30,065 nt of DNA from a virus. Of the stretch, positions 7,419-13,553 are shown piece after piece. The notes under the pieces were generated by a model, which searched no databases, was not told the origin of the DNA, and saw only the letters and a program-made list of their open reading frames with translations. The position numbers and the translations under genes were made by a program. Position 1 is the first letter of the stretch. Every line of letters starts with the position of its first letter. The DNA lies in IMG/VR virus record IMGVR_UViG_3300021379_000754, positions 1-30,065 of that record, one strand, 5' to 3'.

Positions 7419-9014
7419 ATGGCAGGATTTACAGAAAAACGAAACGGACCATTTAGTTCTAACTCAAGACCGTTCAGTCTCTCCAATGCATTGAAGACGC
7501 TGAGTTCTTTTGGTATGCGTTATGACGACCTAGTCCTACGTCAATCCCAAGCTATTGGTCCAATGGAAGACCAATTCGGCTATAGGGAGATGAATCCATT
7601 TGGTTTAGACAACGATGACATCTACGGTGCGTTTGCAGCACTATCGATGGGTGACATCAACATGAAGAAGAATGTACCTTTCTTCGACATTGACTATCCA
7701 GGTAAGAGAGATGAGTTGAGAAAGTTCTCAATGAACGATGAGGTTGAAGACATCCTAGACATTCTTTGTGATGAGGCAGTGGTATATGACGACAAGAACT
7801 TCTTCTGTCAGCCAGAAATTATGGGACTTGATGTCTCAGATCAGGTTAATAAAGACCTTAACAAATACTTTAGACAGATCTATCACTACTTTGGATTCAA
7901 CGGTGAACAATCAGCTTGGTATTTCTTTAGAAAATTCTTAGTAGATGGTTACTTATCATTTGAGATAATTTATTCCCCAGACCAAAAAGAGATTATCGGT
8001 TTTAAAGAGATCGATCCAATTACTCTAATGCCAGGTTACAATAAAGACGACGGTAAGAAAGTTTGGATTCAATATAAAGACGATCCGGTTAAGGAGAGAA
8101 TACTCTATGATTCTCAAATTATTTACATTTCATATTCTTCCCTTTCAACTGCTTCAAGAGTTAGTTACGTTGAGAGACTAGTAAGATCTTTTAACTTACT
8201 AAGAATTATGGAACACACCAGAGTGGTATGGGCAGTGACGAACGCTTCATTCAGAATGAAGTTTATTATCCCTGTTGGTGGTAAATCTAAAACAAGAGCA
8301 AAACAATCATTGGCACAGCTGATGAATAACTATAAAGAAGTCGTTGACTTTGACTTCGAGTCTGGTACACTGGCTACAGACGGTAAACCAATGTTACAGT
8401 TTAGTAAAGAGTATTGGTTACCTTCGAAAGACGGTGAGCAACCAGAAATTGAAACCCTTGGTGGTGAAGGTCCAGATCTATCGGACACTGAAGCACTTAA
8501 ATACTTCTCAGATAAATTAAAAGAGGTTTCAAAAATTCCTTACAACAGATTCTTATATGAAGATGACGGTGGCGACTACGCCCTAGCTGGTGATGGTATG
8601 GTAAGAGATGAGATTAAGTTTGGTAAATTTATCAAGCGTCTAAGATCAGTCTTCCAAGAGATACTAGTAAAACCACTCTACATTCAGATGTGTCTTAAGT
8701 ACCCAGAGTTTGTGGACGATCCACAGTTTAAAACTCAGGTAGCACTAAGATATAATGAAGAGAATGTCTTCGCAGAGTTAAAAGAGCAGGAAATCATGCA
8801 ATTAAGATTAGACTTTATCTCAAGCATGAGAGACTCTCTGATGACAACCAACCCAGAAACTATGGAAGAAGAATACTATTTCGACCAAGAATATCTAGTA
8901 ACTAAATACTTGAAATTAACTGACGACGAGATTAGAGCCAACAAAGCCTATAAGGCAAAAGAGGCTAAAGATAACGCAGAGGAGCCTGAACAGGAAGACC
9001 CAAACGCACTCTAA
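7419..9014 (+). CDS. 20: Portal vertex protein gp20
   Basis: This forms the dodecameric ring through which DNA is packaged and to which the neck attaches. Its 531 residues match T4 gp20 (524). Family features are the MNDEVEDILDILCDEAVVYD block, the FKEIDPITLMPG strand, KEVSKIPYNRFLYEDDGGDY and the C-terminal DEIKFGKFIKRLRSVFQEILVKPL helix, equivalent to the T4 DEIKFGKF segment. The extreme C-terminus is a long charged helix ending in an acidic tail. A late-type box precedes it, and gp67-like, gp21/22 and gp23 genes follow in T4 head-gene order. Confidence 0.95.
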   Translation: MAGFTEKRNGPFSSNSRPFSLSNALKTLSSFGMRYDDLVLRQSQAIGPMEDQFGYREMNPFGLDNDDIYGAFAALSMGDINMKKNVPFFDIDYPGKRDELRKFSMNDEVEDILDILCDEAVVYDDKNFFCQPEIMGLDVSDQVNKDLNKYFRQIYHYFGFNGEQSAWYFFRKFLVDGYLSFEIIYSPDQKEIIGFKEIDPITLMPGYNKDDGKKVWIQYKDDPVKERILYDSQIIYISYSSLSTASRVSYVERLVRSFNLLRIMEHTRVVWAVTNASFRMKFIIPVGGKSKTRAKQSLAQLMNNYKEVVDFDFESGTLATDGKPMLQFSKEYWLPSKDGEQPEIETLGGEGPDLSDTEALKYFSDKLKEVSKIPYNRFLYEDDGGDYALAGDGMVRDEIKFGKFIKRLRSVFQEILVKPLYIQMCLKYPEFVDDPQFKTQVALRYNEENVFAELKEQEIMQLRLDFISSMRDSLMTTNPETMEEEYYFDQEYLVTKYLKLTDDEIRANKAYKAKEAKDNAEEPEQEDPNAL

Positions 9015-9035
9015 CCTAGATTCGACAGAAAAAGA

Positions 9036-9045
9036 GATATATAAT
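9036..9045 (+). promoter_or_regulatory. Late promoter box almost abutting the next start codon
   Basis: GATATATAAT has TATATAA ending only 3 bases before the ATG at 9048. With normal -10 spacing, transcription would begin at or within the start codon and give a leaderless mRNA. Confidence 0.6.
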
Positions 9046-9047
9046 TT

Positions 9048-9404
9048 ATGAAAAACGATTTTAAAATAATTAGAACCTTCGAGGAGTTCGTAGCAGAGGA
9101 CGCCATGAAGGCAGGCGAAGACTCTAAAATTTACGTCGAAGACCTAAAATTAGACTCTGGCGCTACAATTAAATCAGCTGAAATATTAGGAGTTATTACT
9201 TCTTCTAAAACAGAGGGCGAATTCAAAGAGTACTTCTATAGAGAGTATGGAGTGGACTCTTTCGCTGAAGGTGAGATGGACATACTAGTAGCCTATTATT
9301 TAGATAAATCGGCAGAAGACGCTGAACAAGAGAAGGAAGAAGAGAAAGAAGCTGGAGCAGATGCTGGTGGCGGAGAAGAAGAAGATCCTTTAGCAGGCGT
9401 TTAA
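9048..9404 (+). CDS. Small acidic prohead core protein (gp67/gp68 position) with capsid-targeting-like N-terminus
   Basis: This 118-residue acidic protein lies between portal and protease, where T4 has core genes 67 and 68. Near the N-terminus is RTFEEFVAEDAM, close to the T4 capsid-targeting sequence MKTYQEFIAEA that sends internal proteins into the prohead, where gp21 cleaves after Glu. The C-terminal third is almost entirely Glu/Asp/Ala/Gly and ends EEEDPLAGV. Length and composition fit a scaffold-core protein, but residue similarity to T4 gp67 is too low to prove orthology. Its late box is unusually close to the ATG. Confidence 0.72.
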   Translation: MKNDFKIIRTFEEFVAEDAMKAGEDSKIYVEDLKLDSGATIKSAEILGVITSSKTEGEFKEYFYREYGVDSFAEGEMDILVAYYLDKSAEDAEQEKEEEKEAGADAGGGEEEDPLAGV

Positions 9405-9434
9405 AGATATTAAGATAATTACATAATACAAGTA

Positions 9435-9445
9435 GATATATAATA
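9435..9445 (+). promoter_or_regulatory. Candidate late promoter box for the protease-scaffold gene
   Basis: GATATATAATA matches the best copies of the box exactly; TATATAA ends 22 bases before the ATG at 9466. Confidence 0.7.
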
Positions 9446-9465
9446 AAAATAGATAAACCATAGAT

Positions 9466-11961
9466 ATGGCAAACTTAAACGACTTATTGATCGTCGAAAT
9501 GTCTTCATCTCAATTGAGTGTAGCTCAATCTGAGAATAAAGATTACATATTAGAAGGTATCTTTGGAGAAATTGACTCCAAGAATAAAAATAATCGTATT
9601 TATACTGAAGACGAGTATGTACCTCAGATTCAGCAATTACAGGATAAGATTAAATCTTCCAAACTGTTAGGTGAATTAGATCACCCACAGCAGTTTGATG
9701 TATCTTTAAAGAATGTTTCACACATTATTGAAGAATTATACTACGATAAAGAAAACAAACAAGTAAAGGGTAAGATCAGACTTTTAGATACTGACGCTGG
9801 TAGACAAGCTAAAGCTCTTGTTGATGCAGGTGTACCTTTACAAATCTCTTCTAGAGCAGCTGGTGCTGTTGAATCTAACGGTAAAGTAAAAATCAAGCAA
9901 TTATTTACTTATGACCTAGTAGCAGACCCTGGCTTTGCTAACGCCGAATTAAAGAGAGTAAACGAGTCTTATGGCTTTGACAATGAGTCAGGTCTATGGA
10001 TCTACGAGATGAACGGCGAGGGCGCAGAAGCTCCTGAAGTAGCACAAGAAATTACAGAAACCAATATTGAAACAAATAATAATAAAAACATGGCAGAATT
10101 TGTAAAGGCTGAAGATTTCCATAAGTATTCTGAGTACTTAGCTAACGAAATTAAAGGCATTAAAGAGTCTATCGGAGCTACAAGCGAAGATAACACGTTA
10201 GAGAACGTAAAGTCTCATAACGATCATATCGTCGAGCGCGTTAATACTCTCTCAGAATACGTAGAGTATTTAGCCGGCAAATTAGACGAGTCAATCCAGT
10301 ATTCAGAGCACGTTGCTGAGAAAGCAGATCAAGGTATTTCTTACAGCGAATCTATTGCTGAAAAATTAGATCAAGGTATTCAATACTCTGAGCATTTAGC
10401 TGAGGCTGTTGGTAAAGTTAAAGACTTTGCTAACTATTTAGCTGAACAACACAATGAAGGTACTGAAACTTCTAAGAATCTTTTATCATACGTTGAGTAT
10501 TTAAAAGAGAACTTACAGTCAGTATCTGAATATGCTGAGTATATTGCTACTCAAATAAATGAAAACTTAGTAACTGAAGAAGAAGTTGAAGAAACTGAAG
10601 AAGTTGCTGAAGAAGAAGTTGAAGAAACAGAAGCTACTGAAGAAGGAGCACACGAAGAAGGTGAAGTTGAAGAAACTGAAGAAGTTGCTGAAGAAGACGA
10701 AGCTGGCGAAGGTGCTGAAGAAGTAGTTGAGGATGACGAGGTTGAAGAGCCTGGTGCTGAAAAAGAAGAAGCAGAAGGTGGCGAAGAAGCTGGCGATAAT
10801 TCAAAAGAAGGTGATGTAGAACCAGGTGATTCTGGTGAGCCTGCTGAAGAGTTAGAAGACGAAACTGTAAAATCTGACGCTGAAGTTGAAGATAAAGTTG
10901 AAGATGAGTCTGACGAATTAGAAGACGAATTAGTAGACGGCGAAGAAGGTGCTAAAGAAGTTGCTGACGAAGTTGATGAAACTGAAGAAGTTGAAGAGAC
11001 TGAAGAAGTTGCTGAAGAAGACGAAGCTGGCGAAGGTGCTGAAGAAGTAGTTGAAGACGAAGTTAGTGAAGAAGAAGCTGACGAAAACGCTGCTGCTGCA
11101 TTAGCTGCTATCGAATTAGCTGACAAGTTAAAAGATGAAGAAGCTGACGAATCTGAAGAAGTTGCTGAAGAAGACGAAGTTGAAGAAGGCAATGCATTTG
11201 GTGCTGCAAGAGCAGAAGCTATCGCTAAAGGTGAAGATAAATTCAAAGTAGGCGAAGAAGAGTATGATGTTGAAGGTGTTGACGCTGACGACAAAGAAAA
11301 TGCTGAAGAATACGCTGAAGAAGAAGGTATCAAAACTGAAAACGAAGAAGTTACTGAAGAAGACGAAGCTGGCGAAGGTGCTGAAGAGGTAGTTGATGAA
11401 GAAGAGCACGAAGAAGTTGAAGAATCTACTTTAGATACTTACAAAAAAGAAATTTCATCTAAGTTAGACGCTCTAGTTGAAGCTGCACAAGCTAAAGAAA
11501 ATGAAAATCCATCATTCTTTAAGATTGTATCTGGCTCAACTCAAGAGAAATATAACGCTCTAAACGAAGATGCTAAAACTGAAGTTAGACAAAGAGTTGC
11601 TAAAAGAGGTTTTATGACTGAAGGCGAAATCAACGCAATCGTTGAATCTGCTGAAGCAGTTGTAGAAGCTAGAACAGCTGAACCATTCTTTATCACTGCA
11701 GCTCCTGCAGAGTATAAAGAGAAGTTCGAAGCTCTAACTGAAGCAAAACAAAATCAAATCAAAGCTCAAGCTAAATACCATACTCTAAAAACTGAGTATC
11801 AAGTTAGAAACTTCTGGGAAACTAGAGATCTAAGAGAGGTAAAAGTTGACCTAGAAAAGTTAGCGGCAGTTAACGAATCAGCAGTTGCTGAGAAGAAGAA
11901 CGAGCCACTTTACGATGTGTCTAACTACGCTGAGAGCTTAAAGAAAAGATTTAAAAAGTAA
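9466..11961 (+). CDS. 21: Prohead protease fused to scaffold (gp21-gp22 fusion)
   Basis: Residues 1 to about 180 are a T4 gp21-type prohead protease: a GEIDSKNKNNRIY strand, LLGELDHP with probable catalytic His73, LQISSRAAG with probable nucleophile Ser128 or Ser129, and YDLVADPGFANAEL closing the domain. T4 gp21 is about 212 residues; this ORF has 831. After a Glu/Thr/Asn-rich linker, residues ~210-365 carry repeated helical units of SEYLA/EYVEYLA/YSEHLAE type. Residues ~370-655 are an extremely acidic repeat region. The last ~170 residues are a helical, less acidic domain ending SLKKRFKK, as a scaffold's capsid-binding end would. No separate gp22 gene lies before gp23, so protease and scaffold appear fused. 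An in-frame ATG at 10090 could give scaffold alone. Confidence 0.9.
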   Translation: MANLNDLLIVEMSSSQLSVAQSENKDYILEGIFGEIDSKNKNNRIYTEDEYVPQIQQLQDKIKSSKLLGELDHPQQFDVSLKNVSHIIEELYYDKENKQVKGKIRLLDTDAGRQAKALVDAGVPLQISSRAAGAVESNGKVKIKQLFTYDLVADPGFANAELKRVNESYGFDNESGLWIYEMNGEGAEAPEVAQEITETNIETNNNKNMAEFVKAEDFHKYSEYLANEIKGIKESIGATSEDNTLENVKSHNDHIVERVNTLSEYVEYLAGKLDESIQYSEHVAEKADQGISYSESIAEKLDQGIQYSEHLAEAVGKVKDFANYLAEQHNEGTETSKNLLSYVEYLKENLQSVSEYAEYIATQINENLVTEEEVEETEEVAEEEVEETEATEEGAHEEGEVEETEEVAEEDEAGEGAEEVVEDDEVEEPGAEKEEAEGGEEAGDNSKEGDVEPGDSGEPAEELEDETVKSDAEVEDKVEDESDELEDELVDGEEGAKEVADEVDETEEVEETEEVAEEDEAGEGAEEVVEDEVSEEEADENAAAALAAIELADKLKDEEADESEEVAEEDEVEEGNAFGAARAEAIAKGEDKFKVGEEEYDVEGVDADDKENAEEYAEEEGIKTENEEVTEEDEAGEGAEEVVDEEEHEEVEESTLDTYKKEISSKLDALVEAAQAKENENPSFFKIVSGSTQEKYNALNEDAKTEVRQRVAKRGFMTEGEINAIVESAEAVVEARTAEPFFITAAPAEYKEKFEALTEAKQNQIKAQAKYHTLKTEYQVRNFWETRDLREVKVDLEKLAAVNESAVAEKKNEPLYDVSNYAESLKKRFKK
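10090..11961 (+). CDS. Possible internal-start product: scaffold alone (gp22-like)
   Basis: ATG at 10090 is codon 209 of the fusion and starts MAEFVKAEDF, directly before the repeated helical scaffold region. The preceding bases (AATAATAATAAAAAC) look like the A-rich leaders before real starts in this window, and ATGGCA is the favoured start context here. Phage lambda makes its scaffold Nu3 from an in-frame internal start in protease gene C, so the arrangement has a precedent. Translation from this site is inferred; the product would be 623 residues. Confidence 0.42.
   Translation: MAEFVKAEDFHKYSEYLANEIKGIKESIGATSEDNTLENVKSHNDHIVERVNTLSEYVEYLAGKLDESIQYSEHVAEKADQGISYSESIAEKLDQGIQYSEHLAEAVGKVKDFANYLAEQHNEGTETSKNLLSYVEYLKENLQSVSEYAEYIATQINENLVTEEEVEETEEVAEEEVEETEATEEGAHEEGEVEETEEVAEEDEAGEGAEEVVEDDEVEEPGAEKEEAEGGEEAGDNSKEGDVEPGDSGEPAEELEDETVKSDAEVEDKVEDESDELEDELVDGEEGAKEVADEVDETEEVEETEEVAEEDEAGEGAEEVVEDEVSEEEADENAAAALAAIELADKLKDEEADESEEVAEEDEVEEGNAFGAARAEAIAKGEDKFKVGEEEYDVEGVDADDKENAEEYAEEEGIKTENEEVTEEDEAGEGAEEVVDEEEHEEVEESTLDTYKKEISSKLDALVEAAQAKENENPSFFKIVSGSTQEKYNALNEDAKTEVRQRVAKRGFMTEGEINAIVESAEAVVEARTAEPFFITAAPAEYKEKFEALTEAKQNQIKAQAKYHTLKTEYQVRNFWETRDLREVKVDLEKLAAVNESAVAEKKNEPLYDVSNYAESLKKRFKK
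10663..11396 (+). repeat. Direct repeats in the acidic scaffold region
   Basis: A 68-bp unit at 10663-10730 recurs at 10987-11054 with one mismatch, and a 53-bp part of it recurs at 11344-11396 with two mismatches. They encode the peptide core TEEVAEEDEAGEGAEEVV. All copies keep the reading frame, so the acidic region probably grew by in-frame duplication. Shorter GAAGAAGTTG-type repeats lie between them. Confidence 0.92.
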
Positions 11962-11962
11962 A

Positions 11963-11974
11963 GAATATATAATT
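11963..11974 (+). promoter_or_regulatory. Candidate late promoter box for the capsid gene
   Basis: GAATATATAATT begins just after the stop of the fusion gene. TATATAA ends 96 bases before the capsid ATG, giving a much longer leader than at other late genes. Confidence 0.58.
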
Positions 11975-11987
11975 AATCGACGATAAA

Positions 11988-12008
11988 GGAGTAAGAAGCA
12001 GAAACTCC
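11988..12008 (+). other. Small stem-loop in the capsid mRNA leader
   Basis: GGAGT (11988-11992) can pair with ACTCC (12004-12008) across an 11-base loop, a few bases after the expected transcript start. The AAGGAG here is 78 bases from the ATG and cannot serve as its ribosome site. A role in mRNA stability is possible; the stem is short. Confidence 0.25.
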
Positions 12009-12068
12009 AAGCAAGTCGAGTTCAGAAATGAACGCTTAAACACAACCATTAAAAAAATAACTGAAAAA

Positions 12069-13436
12069 ATGGCAAATTTAATTAACGAAGCTGAAATCAG
12101 AAACACATGGTCTCCAATCATTGAAGAGGCTACTGGTATCAACGAAGCTTCAAAGCTAGCTTGGATGTCGGAATACTGCCACAATCACAAGCTTTATGAA
12201 GATGCAAACATCATGTCTTTAGGGACTGCTGGTAACATCTTTGGTATGGGCCCTACTAGCCTTCCATCAGCAACTTCTCAAGGTGCTGCAAATGGTGCTC
12301 AAGGCTCAGGTGATAAAGCTCCAACTTTATTACCATTAGCAATGCAAGTTGCTGCACAAACAATTGGTTTAGACCTAGTACCTGTTGTTCCTATGGCTGG
12401 TCCTATGGGATTACTATCTTACCTAGACTTCGTATACGAAGGTGGTAAAGTTGCTGGTTCTGAAACTCCAACTTACATCAAGTATGGTGACGAAAATTCT
12501 GATAAAGTAGGTAACGACGTAAGAGTTGGTTTCTCAAGAATCGACGGTAAAGCGATCATCAGAATCGTTGACGCACTAGATGCTAACGGTGGTGAAACTG
12601 TAATCACTGACAGATATGCTGGTGCTGAATTAGTTGCTGCACTAGAAGACCACATTCCTGGTTTCTCTGGTTCTAACGATGCTGGCGATCCTTTCTCAAG
12701 AGGAGCTGGTGAGCAAACTCCAGACAAAGTAATGGGCTTAAGCTTATTCTCTAAATCAGTTGAAGCTAAGACTTTCCAAGTTGCAGCTGCAGTTACTAGA
12801 GAGCAAGTACAAGACCTTAAACAATTCGGTGTTGACGCTGTTGCTCAAGTAGAAGCAGTTTTAACTAACGAATTAACTCAGTCTATCAACAACCACATCT
12901 TATCTTCGATGAGAGCATTAGCTGGTGACGGTATCGCTGCATTAGATCACACTGGTAATTTATCTGGTGGTGAGACTAAAGCTGACAGACACAGAGAGAT
13001 CTTAACTTCAATCCTTGCTGCTGCGAACTTAATCGCACAAAGAGGTAGAAGAGGTGCAGGTAACTTTGCTGTTGTAGGTGGTGCAATTGCATCTGCTCTA
13101 CAATCTGTTGCAGGTTTCGTAGCATACCCAATGGCTAACACTGTTAACCAAGTTGCAGGTTCAATCTATCCTTTAGGTTCTGTAGCAGGTATCAACATCT
13201 ATACTGATCCATCAATCGCATTCACATCAACTGAAGTATTAGTTGGTAGAAAAGGTGATGGTAACGGTCCAGGTCTTGTATTCATGCCTTACTTAATGGC
13301 TGAATCAGTACAAGCTATCGTTGAAGGTACAATGGCTCCAAAAGTAGCTGTTAAATCTAGATACGCATTAGTTGAAGCTGGTTTCCACGCGAAAACTCAA
13401 TATGAGTCATTCAGCGTAAACGGTTTCGCACTATAA
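12069..13436 (+). CDS. 23: Major capsid protein gp23
   Basis: This HK97-fold subunit builds the head. The 455 residues are shorter than T4 gp23 (521). Matches include the N-terminal INEAEIRNTWSPIIEE (T4 KAELLNKWKPLLE), the central VEAKTFQVAAAVTREQVQDLKQ segment (T4 IEAKSRQLKAAYSIELAQDL), GRRGAGNFAVVGGAIASAL (T4 GRGEGNFIIASRNVVNVL), YPLGSVAGINIYTDP, and a C-terminal LVFMPYLMAESVQA...APKVAVKSRYALV block. As in T4, the N-terminal segment is probably removed by the protease encoded just upstream, but I cannot place the site. It stands between its own late box and a strong terminator, suiting high expression. Confidence 0.95.
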   Translation: MANLINEAEIRNTWSPIIEEATGINEASKLAWMSEYCHNHKLYEDANIMSLGTAGNIFGMGPTSLPSATSQGAANGAQGSGDKAPTLLPLAMQVAAQTIGLDLVPVVPMAGPMGLLSYLDFVYEGGKVAGSETPTYIKYGDENSDKVGNDVRVGFSRIDGKAIIRIVDALDANGGETVITDRYAGAELVAALEDHIPGFSGSNDAGDPFSRGAGEQTPDKVMGLSLFSKSVEAKTFQVAAAVTREQVQDLKQFGVDAVAQVEAVLTNELTQSINNHILSSMRALAGDGIAALDHTGNLSGGETKADRHREILTSILAAANLIAQRGRRGAGNFAVVGGAIASALQSVAGFVAYPMANTVNQVAGSIYPLGSVAGINIYTDPSIAFTSTEVLVGRKGDGNGPGLVFMPYLMAESVQAIVEGTMAPKVAVKSRYALVEAGFHAKTQYESFSVNGFAL

Positions 13437-13461
13437 TCTATAGATTTATAGAAACTATATT

Positions 13462-13489
13462 AAAAGGCCCTCATCCGAGGGCCTTTTTT
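13462..13489 (+). terminator. Rho-independent terminator after the capsid gene
   Basis: An 11-bp perfect stem, AAAAGGCCCTC (13462-13472) with GAGGGCCTTTT (13477-13487), closes a 4-base loop ATCC and is followed by T residues. Confidence 0.95.
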
Positions 13490-13498
13490 ATTTGGTAA

Positions 13499-13512
13499 AA
13501 TTACCGGTAATT
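13499..13512. promoter_or_regulatory. Perfect 14-bp palindrome (possible operator)
   Basis: AATTACCGGTAATT is perfectly self-complementary and lies between the capsid terminator and the next late box (13518). It overlaps a second dyad, GGTAA-aa-TTACC (13494-13505). The position suits a protein-binding site controlling the 13554 gene. Confidence 0.38.
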
Positions 13513-13517
13513 AACTA

Positions 13518-13528
13518 GATATATAAAC
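13518..13528 (+). promoter_or_regulatory. Candidate late promoter box for the 13554 gene
   Basis: GATATATAAAC; TATATAA ends 27 bases before the ATG at 13554. Confidence 0.65.
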
Positions 13529-13553
13529 TATAGTTACAAACATAAAAATCGAT

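Noticed and set aside
10551-11333. Long minus-strand open frame, Ser-rich, opposite the acidic scaffold
   Set aside because: It is the antisense of GAA/GCT repeats (which read as Ser/Ala/Thr codons), has no promoter, and its composition is fully explained by the plus-strand gene.
10663-11396. CRISPR-like array, because of spaced repeats
   Set aside because: The repeats keep the reading frame, encode an acidic peptide, and have unequal spacing with related rather than unique sequence between them.
11985-11991. AAAGGAG as a ribosome binding site
   Set aside because: It is 78 bases before the capsid ATG and no open frame of useful length begins just after it.
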